From: a virus
Virus record (IMG/VR): IMGVR_UViG_3300032157_000009
Location: 1-62,368 of that record
Length of the DNA stretch: 62,368 nucleotides
Direction: 5' to 3' (one strand)
The translations under genes and the position numbers were made by a program. Every line of letters starts with the position of its first letter. Positions within the stretch are counted from its first letter, which is position 1. Positions 1 to 7,924 of this stretch are shown here, piece after piece. The notes under the pieces were generated by a model. The model saw only the letters and a list, made by a program, of their open reading frames with translations, did no database searches and had not been told where the DNA came from.

Positions 1-74
1 GTGGTCGGGGTCGGGGTCGGGGTCGGGGTCGTGGTCGGGGTCGTGGTCGGGGTCGGGGTCGCGGTCGGGGTCGT
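1..74 (+). repeat. GGTCGN hexanucleotide tandem repeat, left end
   Basis: Twelve uninterrupted hexamers of the form GGTCGN fill the left end from base 3. The sixth base is G eight times, T three times and C once. The same tract fills the right end of the window, so the two ends are pieces of one repeat cut by the assembly. Runs of GGGG separated by TC (bases 7-28) could also fold as a G-quadruplex. Confidence 0.95.
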
Positions 75-86
75 GAGGATTTATGA
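1..86 (+). CDS. 3' end of Gly-Arg dipeptide repeat protein (continues from the right end)
   Basis: In the frame starting at base 3 the hexamers read GGT CGN, that is Gly-Arg, for 12 units, then Glu-Asp-Leu and a TGA stop at 84-86. The stop overlaps the ATG of the next gene (83-85) as ATGA, the same coupling used across the whole genome, which supports this as the translated frame. The 5' part is at 62145-62368. Variation among hexamers falls on the third base of the Arg codon and is silent in this frame. Arginine-glycine-rich segments in other proteins usually bind nucleic acid; that role here is inference. Confidence 0.6.
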   Translation, partial: GRGRGRGRGRGRGRGRGRGRGRGREDL

Positions 87-979
87 AACGCAACGTTGCC
101 ATTTCCGATTCTCCTTACGGACGCCTTCCATCAGCCTTGGCGGTACAAGTGGGTGACATTGTTCAGTGCGACCTGGGGATGCGGATCGTCATTGAGGTCA
201 CCGCCAAGGCCGCCACTGCCATTCGGTTGGTCGGCTCAGATCAGCCACGGGACATCGGCTTGGAAGTCTCCAAGAGCCGCATCATCGAACGACGCGGCGA
301 AGACGGTTTGAAAGATTTTCTCCTGCGCAAACGCGCCTTGCAGGAGGAAGAAAAGCGGTTGGCGCTAAACAACCCAACAGAAAACGAAGTTATGGCAAAA
401 GGAATGGTCAAACTAGAGCCGGGTGACAAGCTGTGCTACGCCGGCAAGTCTCACACCGTAGTAGCCACCACCGAACGCCGAGCGTTGCTGGAAGACGCCG
501 ACGGCAAACAAGTCTGGGACAAGCGGGTGGTGAACGAGTTCATGTTCACCGACTGCAACACCAGCGCCGTTTATCGGCTCAACGAGCAGGAACGCGCCAA
601 GCATCTGGAAAACTTTCTCGCCTCGCGCAAGCCGTCGTCGGGCAAGGAATCAACTCAACCCAACGGCACTGAGGAAACCAAAGAAATGAAAGCACGCGTC
701 AAGGCAGGAAAGGTATCAAAGAAACAAACCAAGAAGGCGTCCGAGTCCAACGGCAAGGCGTCGTCTGGTCGGAAGGGAGAGTGGTGGGGATTTTCGGTCA
801 ATAGCGTTCTGGTGGCAGCTGGCCACAAAGGAGTGACGGCGGAACAAGCGGTGCGGGTTGCCAAGAGCGTCTCGATCATTCTAGACGAGAAGAAGGCCAA
901 GCGGGTGCTTTACTATGGGAGCAAGCACGGTGGCGGAGCGTCCTTAACCGCAGAGCAGCTGAAGGAGTTCAAGGTTTGA
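83..979 (+). CDS. Hypothetical protein with Lys-rich linker
   Basis: 298 residues, family not recognised. The N-terminal 190 residues look like a compact mixed alpha/beta region, possibly two small beta domains since the motif D-x-V-x-C / D-K-L-C-Y recurs near residues 25 and 115. A basic linker rich in Lys, Ser and Gly follows (about 190-230), then a C-terminal domain of about 65 residues containing an EWWGFS motif and a helical stretch. ATG 83 overlaps the stop of the Gly-Arg repeat gene. An internal ATG at 392 could give a shorter product. The basic linker suggests nucleic acid binding, but nothing proves it. Confidence 0.75.
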   Translation: MKRNVAISDSPYGRLPSALAVQVGDIVQCDLGMRIVIEVTAKAATAIRLVGSDQPRDIGLEVSKSRIIERRGEDGLKDFLLRKRALQEEEKRLALNNPTENEVMAKGMVKLEPGDKLCYAGKSHTVVATTERRALLEDADGKQVWDKRVVNEFMFTDCNTSAVYRLNEQERAKHLENFLASRKPSSGKESTQPNGTEETKEMKARVKAGKVSKKQTKKASESNGKASSGRKGEWWGFSVNSVLVAAGHKGVTAEQAVRVAKSVSIILDEKKAKRVLYYGSKHGGGASLTAEQLKEFKV

Positions 980-1455
980 GCCTTTGTCCTCAGTTGTATT
1001 TGGCTTCTGGTTGGTTTAACCCCAGCCAGAAAGCTCAAATGGAGGAAGCCTACGAGGTATTGAGTGGCTTCAGAGACCAAGGAGCAATCAGGTTGTTTGC
1101 TCCGTTTTATGATGGCATTGTATTGAGTGGTAGCACCCCTTCAGAGCGAAGACGACGGATGCAGGAGGTGTGGGAGCTAGACATCGGAAAGTTGTCCAAA
1201 TCAGCCCTGGTGATTGTGTTGACTCAAGACCACGACGTTGGAACAATTTTTGAGTCGGGCTATGCTTCGGCGTTGAAGATTCCGTTGTTGTGTTACAATT
1301 CTGTGCCAGAGCTGGGGCTCAATGTGATGTTGTCCCAGGAGGCAAGGGGTTTTTGTAAAACCCCAGAGGAATTAGCAAAGGCTGTCGCTGGTTTTTTGGA
1401 AGCAAAGAACCGTTTGGAATGGCGATATAATCTTTGGAAAGGAGAACCATTTTGA
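976..1455 (+). CDS. Nucleoside 2-deoxyribosyltransferase-like protein
   Basis: 159 residues. The N-terminal strand LYLASGWFNP and the later motif GTIFESGYASAL with a candidate catalytic Glu93 match the nucleoside 2-deoxyribosyltransferase superfamily, which transfers or removes deoxyribose on nucleosides or nucleotides. The length is normal for the family. The start is TTG at 976 within TTGA, overlapping the upstream stop, with GAAGGAG about 8 bases before it. It is followed by a HAD phosphatase and ThyX, so it probably belongs to a nucleotide salvage or remodelling block. The exact substrate cannot be told from sequence. Confidence 0.8.
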   Translation: MSLCPQLYLASGWFNPSQKAQMEEAYEVLSGFRDQGAIRLFAPFYDGIVLSGSTPSERRRRMQEVWELDIGKLSKSALVIVLTQDHDVGTIFESGYASALKIPLLCYNSVPELGLNVMLSQEARGFCKTPEELAKAVAGFLEAKNRLEWRYNLWKGEPF

Positions 1456-2075
1456 AAACTCAGATTGCAGTTATAGACATCGATGGGGTATTGGCAGATT
1501 ATCGGGTTGGGCTGTTGTTTTGGATCCGTCAGTCGTGGCCCAGGCTGTCGCAAAAGGCCAACTATCATCTTGGGCGGTCTGACACCTGGATCAATCACGA
1601 GTCGATGGGTGTTCCGTATCGGCAGTGGCTGGACGTTTTGGAGATGTTCCGCATGGCCGGAGGAAAACAGGCCATTCCGGTTGTTGAAGGAGCGGTTGAG
1701 CTGCTGAGGTCTTTAAAGACCGGAGGCGTCGAAGTGGTGCTGCTCACGTCTCGACCGATTGATTTGTATTCCAACATTTATCGGGACACCATGGAATGGC
1801 TTAGGAACAATGAGCTTTGTTACGATCTGGTGCTTTGGTCCAAGAGCAAGGCAGAGATGGTTCACAAGATGCGTCTGACTGACAAGGTAATTTTTGCGAT
1901 CGATGACGAAATTAAACACGTTGTCGAGTACGACCTATTGGGAATCAAAACATACTGGATAGACCTGTACAACAAGCAGGCTGAGCTAGAGACGTTCAAC
2001 ACACTTACGCGTGCAAAACGGGTGTTGTCTCTAAAGGAAATTGAAGTTTATAGCCCAAATGAAAAACAACCCTAA
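1452..2075 (+). CDS. HAD-superfamily phosphatase (deoxyribonucleotidase or polynucleotide-phosphatase type)
   Basis: 207 residues from TTG 1452, which sits in TTGA over the previous stop with GGAAAGGAG just upstream; a TTG at 1434 would add six residues. HAD motif I is DIDGVLADYR (nucleophile Asp9, Asp11), motif II is LLTSRP near residue 100, a Lys follows in WSKSKAEM, and motif IV is AIDDE. These are the signatures of small HAD enzymes such as 5'(3')-deoxyribonucleotidases and the phosphatase part of polynucleotide kinase. Neighbouring nucleotide enzymes favour a nucleotidase role. Confidence 0.8.
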   Translation: MKTQIAVIDIDGVLADYRVGLLFWIRQSWPRLSQKANYHLGRSDTWINHESMGVPYRQWLDVLEMFRMAGGKQAIPVVEGAVELLRSLKTGGVEVVLLTSRPIDLYSNIYRDTMEWLRNNELCYDLVLWSKSKAEMVHKMRLTDKVIFAIDDEIKHVVEYDLLGIKTYWIDLYNKQAELETFNTLTRAKRVLSLKEIEVYSPNEKQP

Positions 2076-2886
2076 AGTTACTTTGCTGAGCATCACGTCT
2101 AATCTTCAACAGACGATCGGGCAGGTGTGGGAGGTCGCCAAGGGACAGCTTCCGTTGGAACAGATCGACACGGGTGCGGTTGACCTGGAGAAAGTGCTGT
2201 CGGCAGACTTGCCGGTGAGTGAGTTTGTCAACACGGTGTGGTGCGTGGAAGGGATGCCCAGAGCGTTTTGGGACCAGTTCGATCGCTCACGGCATGCTGC
2301 CTTTTGGGAACAGTCGGTTAGGATCTTGGACTTGTCTGCTTTTGCTGACAACGGAGGTTATTGGTTGCCGGCGTCTGTGGTCAAGGACACACAGGCACAA
2401 GAATGTTATCAGGAGGCCATGTTTCAGATTCAGGCAGCTTACAACAAACTCATTGGCCTCAAGATCCCGTCGGAGGACGCACGTGGGCTGCTTCCGTTGC
2501 ACATCAACGTCAGAGGGACCTGTTGCATTAATTTGCGAGCCTTACGCCAGATGATCTCGAACCGGATTTGCTTCATAGCTCAAGGGAGCTATTGGTTGCC
2601 GGTGGTGCATGGTATGATGCTGGAGCTGGCCAAGGTGTTGCCAAATCGGGTCATGAAGTCGTTGGCCCATTTGCCCTGTTACGGCAAAGGCTGTTGTCCA
2701 ATTGAGAGCAATGTGGTCACACGACTCACGAACGAAGACCCGAATCCGGTCTGTCCAATTTATATGAAACGTTTTGCCAAAGACAAGGAGCAGGCTGAGG
2801 CGTTCACTTATCAGCGCCACCCGGACTACGGAGAAATCAAGCAGCGTTATTACGAACTAATTCGGTCATTAGGAATGGAAGAATGA
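2059..2886 (+). CDS. thyX: Flavin-dependent thymidylate synthase ThyX
   Basis: 275 residues from ATG 2059; an upstream TTG at 2041 is possible. ThyX makes dTMP from dUMP using FAD, NADPH and methylene-tetrahydrofolate. The family motif RHR-x7-S appears as R76-S-R78-x7-S86, so the central His is Ser here. The later stretch EDARGLLPLH and NLRALRQMISNR match the ThyX substrate-binding region. The C-terminal part has a Cys cluster (CYGKGCCP) that is not typical. It overlaps the HAD gene by 17 bases and the next gene by ATGA. Assignment is firm at family level; whether the altered motif is active is open. Confidence 0.85.
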   Translation: MKNNPKVTLLSITSNLQQTIGQVWEVAKGQLPLEQIDTGAVDLEKVLSADLPVSEFVNTVWCVEGMPRAFWDQFDRSRHAAFWEQSVRILDLSAFADNGGYWLPASVVKDTQAQECYQEAMFQIQAAYNKLIGLKIPSEDARGLLPLHINVRGTCCINLRALRQMISNRICFIAQGSYWLPVVHGMMLELAKVLPNRVMKSLAHLPCYGKGCCPIESNVVTRLTNEDPNPVCPIYMKRFAKDKEQAEAFTYQRHPDYGEIKQRYYELIRSLGMEE

Positions 2887-3251
2887 AGACTAAGAATGTT
2901 GGCACGAAAGGTATTATATACGAGGAACGTTCAACGCTGAACGACGAGCGGTCTTTGGAGCCGTTGTTTCCTCCGAATTTGCTTCGGGCGGCAGCCGCTT
3001 TGTTTGAGCAAAGGAACGCTCAGTATGGTGACACTTATCGTCGTTATGGAAGTCTTTTAGTCTCTTTGTTTCCAGCAGGAGGCGTGCCCCCAATCACAAC
3101 TCCCGAAGAGGCCATTCGTCTTAATTTGATTATGATGTGTCTGGCTAAGCTTCAGCGTTACGCTCATAATTTTGAGGACGGAGGACATCTGGACTCGGTT
3201 CGTGACCTGCAGGTTTATGGAGCAATGTTGGAGGAAAACACCAAGCATTAG
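2883..3251 (+). CDS. MazG-like/DUF6378-type small protein
   Basis: 122 residues. The pattern R-N-x2-YGD near residue 45, a KLQR motif and the ending HLDSVRDLQVYGAMLEE resembles the DUF6378/DUF1599 group of phage proteins, helical relatives of all-alpha NTP pyrophosphohydrolases. A variable N-terminal 35 residues precedes this. ATGA overlap joins it to thyX and the polymerase gene follows two bases after the stop, so it is probably part of the nucleotide metabolism and replication operon. Family call rests on motif memory only. Confidence 0.6.
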   Translation: MKTKNVGTKGIIYEERSTLNDERSLEPLFPPNLLRAAAALFEQRNAQYGDTYRRYGSLLVSLFPAGGVPPITTPEEAIRLNLIMMCLAKLQRYAHNFEDGGHLDSVRDLQVYGAMLEENTKH

Positions 3252-3253
3252 TC

Positions 3254-6200
3254 ATGGACGACTTTGTTCATATTCACGTCCACTCGACATACAGCTTTCT
3301 AGACGGCTACGGAAGTCCAAAGCAGTTTATTGATCGGGCAGTTGAGCTTGGCCAGACCGCAATCGCGGTGACAGACCATGGCAACGTCAGCGCCCATCGA
3401 AAGTGGAGCAATGCCTGTATTGCGGCGGGGATCAAGCCGTTGCTTGGAGTCGAGGCTTATGTCTGCGAGGACGCGACCAAGAAAGACGCTGCGCACAAGA
3501 AGCTTTGGCACATCACGCTGCTGGCCAAGAGCCCCGAAGGCTACCGCAATTTGTTAAAGCTGGTTACGGTTTCTTGGTGTGACGGCTTCTATTACAAGCC
3601 GCGAATTGATTGGGAGATGCTCCGTCAGTATTCCAAAGGACTTGTTGTCACTTCAGGATGCCCGGCTGGCAGAGTTGGTGACGGAATAGCTAGAGAGGGT
3701 TGGTCGGCAACTGATGTCACCAAGGAGCTTAAGCGTCAGGCAGCGCTGTTTGATGACTATTACGTTGAAATGTCTCCGTGGCAATACGAGGAGGGTAAAG
3801 ACATCGCCAGAGCAGTTTATGGAGCAGCCGTAAAAGAGGGGATGCGAACGGTTCTGTCCATGGACGCTCACTATCCAAGGGCTGAAGACGCGTTCATTCA
3901 GGACGTGATGTTGTGCATTAACAACAATTGTCGTCACAGCGATCAGGACCGGATGAAGTTTTCGCAGGACGACTATTGTCTTCACTCTGGAAACGACATG
4001 GCTGCCAAGTGGCATGCGATTCATGGCAAGAGCCTTCCGTTGTTAGACGATATGTTGTTGAACACCCGAAGAATCGCTGACAGCGTCAATTTGGAGTTTC
4101 CAAATGCGACCCCGTTGTCATATGGCGCAGCGGACAAGAACAAGCTGTTGCGCGAGTGGTGTGAGGCTGGGCTCAAGGCCAAAGGTTTTGAACACAAGAA
4201 AGACTATCGAGAGCGGCTAGACTATGAATTTGGGCTGGTGATTGCCAAAGACTTTGCTGATTACTTTCTGGTGGTAGCTGATTTGGTTTGTTGGGCGAAG
4301 GACAACGGAGTTCTGGTTGGGCCGGCACGTGGCAGCTCTTGTGGTTCGTTGATGTGTTACTTGCTCCGAATTACGTCAATTGATCCTATGGTTCACGGCT
4401 TGATGTTTGAACGCTTCATTGACATCACCAGAAAAGACCTGCCGGACATCGATCTGGATTTTGAATCAGACCGTCGCAACGACGTCAAACAATACGTCGA
4501 GAACAAGTACGGGGCTGACCGGGTGGCAACGCTGGCAACCTTCTCGACCTACAAGGGCAAGATTTGTCTTCAAGACATCGGCAGGGTTTTCTCCGACAAG
4601 ATCCCGAACAGCGCTGTGGAAGAATGCAAGCGGTTGGTGATTGAAAGGTCTTCTGCAGACTCTCGTCACGGAGCGACGATTGAAGACACCTTCACGAATT
4701 TTGATCAAGCCGGGGCACACCTTGCAAAATATCCAGAGCTTGGACTGGCCAAACAGCTGGAGGGACAGATTCGCCAGTTGGGGGTTCATGCAGCAGGCCT
4801 GGTCATCAGCAATGACCCAATTGGCAATTTCGCAGCGGTGTACGTGACCAAGAATAAAGACCGGGTAATTTCCATGGACTACCCGGACGCGAGCTCGGTT
4901 GGCCTTTTGAAGATCGACGTGCTTGGACTCACGGCGTTATCGGCTATGAAGCGCACGCTCGTGATGATTGAAAAGAATCATGGGAGGAAAATCAATCTGG
5001 ACGAATTGTCTTTGGACGACCAGGAAGTTTACCGGGCATTTTGTGACAAGAAGCTCCAAGGGATATTTCAGTTCATTGGCGAGTCCACCCGGCAGGTGTG
5101 TCGTCAGGTGCAGCCTAAGAACTTTCAAGACCTGGTTGCTATCAACGCTTTGAGTCGTCCAGGGCCACTCCATAGTGGAAATACCACGAGCTTCATTGAG
5201 CGTCGTCACGGCAGAGAGCCAAAAGTTTCGTTGCACCCGTTGATTGATCATGTCATAGACCGAACCAATGGCATGATTGTGTTCCAGGAACAGGTGATGC
5301 AAATAGTTCGCATCATGGGAAAGTTTGACTGGTCTGGCATTGCGACTGTGCGCAAGATGATGAGCAAGAAATACGGCGACGAGGCATTCAGCAAGATGAA
5401 GGCACGCTTCGTTGAGGGGGCAACGTCTCAGGGTGTGACAGAGGAGAAGGCCAGCGAGGTATGGGCGAACATCTGCACCCATGGCGCATGGAGCTTCAAC
5501 GAGTCGCACTCTGTTGCTTATTCTGTGCTTGCCTATCAGCTGATGTGGCTCAAGGTTCATTACCCCTCTGAGTTTTATGCAGGGGTAATCAGCTGTGAGG
5601 TTGACACCGAGAAGCAACGCCGGTTGTTCAAGGAGTACACGTCGGACGGCCGTAAGCTTTTGCCTGTTTGTGTAAATTCAAGTCAGGAGGCTGTGGCGTG
5701 CGATGCAACCGGGCTTAGGTTAGGACTGGACGCAGTGACAGGCCTTGCTGCTAAGTCCCGGAGCGAGATCCTGAACAAGCGTCCCTTCAAAAGCTACCCC
5801 GACTTCACCAAGCGTTGCAAAATTCCTAAGGGCCAGGCCGACAAGCTGCTCAAGATTGGTGCGTTCCGAAACCTTGACTTTGATTCACTCACCGAGCAAC
5901 AGGATCTATTCGGCGCACACCTGGCCAAGACTGACACCTTTGATTACCGCACCCCCAGCGAGAAAGACTTGCGCGAGTTCTGTCCGTTGCAAGCGGAAGG
6001 GAAGACCTATATAAAATGGCGTGAATGGGTGGCCAAGAAAGCCAAGGGCAAGCTGTGGTTGATCAAAGACCTAGACGACATTACCGACCGTACTGAGATT
6101 TTGTTGATTGGTTGCACCAATCCCAGCACCAGCTTCAACGCCAAGAACAAGCAGGAGGAAAGTGCCAGCCGAGGCAACGCCTGGGAGCCGAAGGAAGACG

Positions 6201-6514
6201 AGAAGCATTTGACCAAGGAACAGTACAACTTTCTCAACTTTGACTTCGAGGACGAGACTGACAGCGTGATCGTGCGCATCAGTTACAAGTTGTACCCAAG
6301 CTACAAGGGGTGGATTTGGAACATCAAGGCGGACGACGTCTTGGGGGTGCGCGCCATGATGAACGGAACCATGAGGATGGCGTTTGCCACCCATGTTGTC
6401 AATCTCACCGACATTGGTCGCCGAATCCGCGCCAAGCAGCCGTTGACCAAAATAGAGCAGGAGTTCTTCAAAGGCAAAGACCGCAACCGAACATTCAAAA
6501 GGAGGAGTGTATGA
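3254..6514 (+). CDS. dnaE: DNA polymerase III alpha subunit (PHP type)
   Basis: 1086 residues, slightly shorter than bacterial DnaE. The N-terminal PHP domain carries H8-V-H10-S-T-Y-S and TDHG (D41, H42), the metal sites of a proofreading nuclease. The palm has GPARGSSCGS, and PDIDLDF at 397-403 with catalytic Asp398 and Asp400. LSRPGP, IVFQEQVMQI and ESHSVAYS follow in the normal order. The last 200 residues diverge and no clear OB-fold or tau-binding tail is seen. The phage therefore brings its own C-family replicative polymerase. The last base pairs overlap mazG by ATGA. Confidence 0.95.
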   Translation: MDDFVHIHVHSTYSFLDGYGSPKQFIDRAVELGQTAIAVTDHGNVSAHRKWSNACIAAGIKPLLGVEAYVCEDATKKDAAHKKLWHITLLAKSPEGYRNLLKLVTVSWCDGFYYKPRIDWEMLRQYSKGLVVTSGCPAGRVGDGIAREGWSATDVTKELKRQAALFDDYYVEMSPWQYEEGKDIARAVYGAAVKEGMRTVLSMDAHYPRAEDAFIQDVMLCINNNCRHSDQDRMKFSQDDYCLHSGNDMAAKWHAIHGKSLPLLDDMLLNTRRIADSVNLEFPNATPLSYGAADKNKLLREWCEAGLKAKGFEHKKDYRERLDYEFGLVIAKDFADYFLVVADLVCWAKDNGVLVGPARGSSCGSLMCYLLRITSIDPMVHGLMFERFIDITRKDLPDIDLDFESDRRNDVKQYVENKYGADRVATLATFSTYKGKICLQDIGRVFSDKIPNSAVEECKRLVIERSSADSRHGATIEDTFTNFDQAGAHLAKYPELGLAKQLEGQIRQLGVHAAGLVISNDPIGNFAAVYVTKNKDRVISMDYPDASSVGLLKIDVLGLTALSAMKRTLVMIEKNHGRKINLDELSLDDQEVYRAFCDKKLQGIFQFIGESTRQVCRQVQPKNFQDLVAINALSRPGPLHSGNTTSFIERRHGREPKVSLHPLIDHVIDRTNGMIVFQEQVMQIVRIMGKFDWSGIATVRKMMSKKYGDEAFSKMKARFVEGATSQGVTEEKASEVWANICTHGAWSFNESHSVAYSVLAYQLMWLKVHYPSEFYAGVISCEVDTEKQRRLFKEYTSDGRKLLPVCVNSSQEAVACDATGLRLGLDAVTGLAAKSRSEILNKRPFKSYPDFTKRCKIPKGQADKLLKIGAFRNLDFDSLTEQQDLFGAHLAKTDTFDYRTPSEKDLREFCPLQAEGKTYIKWREWVAKKAKGKLWLIKDLDDITDRTEILLIGCTNPSTSFNAKNKQEESASRGNAWEPKEDEKHLTKEQYNFLNFDFEDETDSVIVRISYKLYPSYKGWIWNIKADDVLGVRAMMNGTMRMAFATHVVNLTDIGRRIRAKQPLTKIEQEFFKGKDRNRTFKRRSV

Positions 6515-6861
6515 GCAAATTGAGTTTTGACAAATTGAGGCAGGCCAACATCAGGCGTTGTGTCCAAGTTTTCCATCCAATTGATCGGTGGTCGCCAACA
6601 GACTGGGGCTGTGCCCTGGCAGGGGAAACGGGCGAGGCTTGCAATCTTATCAAGAAGTTGCGCCGTTTGGACACAGCCGACGCGGCAGACGACACCGTTT
6701 CCAGACGCGACCAAATTGTTGCTTCCATTGGGAAGGAGTTGGCAGACGTTGTAATTTACGCAGACCTTTTGGCCGTGCGGCTTGGGCTGGACTTGGCTGG
6801 TTGCATTCGTCAAAAGTTCAACGAAGTTTCAGAACGACGCGGCAGCAACATCAAGTTATGA
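6511..6861 (+). CDS. mazG: MazG-type nucleotide pyrophosphohydrolase
   Basis: 116 residues from ATG 6511, preceded by a strong GGAGGAG. The metal motif ExxE...ExxD is present as E39-T-G-E42 and E76-L-A-D79, followed by KFNEVSERRG, typical of MazG. The enzyme hydrolyses NTPs or dNTPs to monophosphate and pyrophosphate; in phages it is often linked to pool cleaning or lowering ppGpp. It overlaps the polymerase gene by ATGA, consistent with a role in dNTP supply or quality control. Confidence 0.85.
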   Translation: MSKLSFDKLRQANIRRCVQVFHPIDRWSPTDWGCALAGETGEACNLIKKLRRLDTADAADDTVSRRDQIVASIGKELADVVIYADLLAVRLGLDLAGCIRQKFNEVSERRGSNIKL

Positions 6862-7202
6862 ACACCGAAGTTTACCCACACGCTCCCGGCTTCAAAACCG
6901 AGCAACCAGAGACGAGCAAAGCGGCAGCCAAAGCGGTCAAGGGACGTGCCGAATTGTTGCGTGTGTTGGTGTTGGAAAAGTATCGGTTGGGCTCGGCCAC
7001 TGCCGACGAGATTGCCGCCAAGCTGGGCGAGAGCGTGCTGACGATTCGTCCGCGTGTGGCCGAGTTGCACAAGCAAGGCAAGCTGGCCGACACCGGGGTG
7101 AGACGTCCGAACACCAGCGGTCACAGCGCCACGGTCTGGCGGTTGGAAGACGAGCGGGTGAAAAAAGCCTTTCCTAACGGTCAGCAATCAACGATGTTTT
7201 AG
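6858..7202 (+). CDS. Winged-helix DNA-binding protein
   Basis: 114 residues. After 30 residues rich in Thr, Ala and Lys comes a helix-turn-helix/wing pattern: ATADEIAAKLGESVLTIRPRVAEL, then KLADTGVRR and VWRLED as the wing strands. This resembles MarR/ArsR-like or DprA-type winged helices. It may be a phage regulator or recombination accessory protein. ATGA overlap with mazG; no target site is evident. Confidence 0.65.
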   Translation: MNTEVYPHAPGFKTEQPETSKAAAKAVKGRAELLRVLVLEKYRLGSATADEIAAKLGESVLTIRPRVAELHKQGKLADTGVRRPNTSGHSATVWRLEDERVKKAFPNGQQSTMF

Positions 7203-7204
7203 CC

Positions 7205-7648
7205 ATGGCAAGTTTGCCCAACAACCCAAGCGAGACGTTGCGGAAGTTGAACCCGCATTTGTACGGCAGTGATGCGGCCAAGTCAGTTGAGGCAGCGGTG
7301 CTCGTTGACAGGCTTTTGAAGGTGGCCAAGAAACGCTTGCGCCAAGACACCAAGCCACTTATGAACAAGTTGGAGCAGGACTTGTTCAATTATTTGCAGC
7401 GGTTGTATCCGAAGGTCAAGCTGCACGCCCAGGCCAAAAAATTCAGATTGGCAAATGGACTCTGGTACAAGCCGGATCTGACGGCAGTGTTGGACGGGCA
7501 GGAAACTGCTTGGGAGGCCAAAGGCCCACACGCGTTTCGGGGCGGATTTGAGAACCTCAAGTTTGCCGCCACGGCTTGGCCGGAGGTCAATTGGATTTTG
7601 ATATGGAAGAACGACGACGGTTGGCGGAGTCAGAAAATATTACCATGA
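7205..7648 (+). CDS. PD-(D/E)XK endonuclease, DUF1064/VRR-like
   Basis: 147 residues. The C-terminal half has KPD91-x12-E104-A-K106, the catalytic triad of the restriction-endonuclease fold, followed by a helix and a strand with W-P-E and WILIWK. The arrangement resembles the DUF1064/RusA-neighbour nucleases often found in phages and proposed to cut branched DNA. The N-terminal half is helical and basic. The gene lies between a winged-helix protein and a small basic protein, suggesting a DNA processing role; specificity is unknown. Confidence 0.65.
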   Translation: MASLPNNPSETLRKLNPHLYGSDAAKSVEAAVLVDRLLKVAKKRLRQDTKPLMNKLEQDLFNYLQRLYPKVKLHAQAKKFRLANGLWYKPDLTAVLDGQETAWEAKGPHAFRGGFENLKFAATAWPEVNWILIWKNDDGWRSQKILP

Positions 7649-7812
7649 AAAGCGAATCGGAAAAGAAGTTGATCAGCCGGGCCATGAGCCTCATCGGTTC
7701 AATCGTCACGAAGCGCAAGCAGGAACATGCCGCCTCCATTGCCCACCTGGGCGGCAAGGCGCGCTGGAAGGACCACATCAAAAAGCCCCGAAAGCTCAAG
7801 AAACTGGCGTGA
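7645..7812 (+). CDS. Small basic protein
   Basis: 55 residues, pI very high, starting at ATG 7645 in an ATGA overlap with the nuclease gene. It contains the motif HLGGKARWKDH, similar to short Gly-Gly-Lys-Ala-Arg motifs of phage and plasmid basic proteins, and ends in a Lys-rich tail. It is the last gene before a 112-base gap holding the first 47-bp element. Function unknown. Confidence 0.6.
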   Translation: MKSESEKKLISRAMSLIGSIVTKRKQEHAASIAHLGGKARWKDHIKKPRKLKKLA

Positions 7813-7823
7813 AAATAGCGGGC

Positions 7824-7870
7824 TGAAAATAGTTGAAGAAAAAGCTTTTCTTTTGCCCAACCGTCAGGCA
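7824..7870 (+). promoter_or_regulatory. 47-bp recurrent element, copy A
   Basis: Left box TGAAAATAGTTGAAGA (7824-7839), 11 bases, right box TTTTGCCCAACCGTCAGGCA (7851-7870), then TAGT. Three other copies keep exactly the same spacing. It stands in the gap 7813-7924 before a gene with the leader AAGAAAGAACGCT. The spacer here is AAAAGCTTTTC, which makes a short palindrome with its flanks. TGAAAATAG also occurs once more just upstream (7810-7818). A promoter or operator is the best reading; no clean sigma70 -35/-10 pair with 17-base spacing is seen. Confidence 0.65.
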
Positions 7871-7924
7871 TAGTCAAGTTACGGTTGAGGGCGAAGAGTC
7901 CGAGGCCGAAGAAAGAACGCTAAA

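Noticed and set aside
2041-2058. TTG 2041 as start of thyX
   Set aside because: The purine-rich stretch is too close to this TTG (about 2 bases), and ATG 2059 gives a normal N-terminus; not fully excluded.
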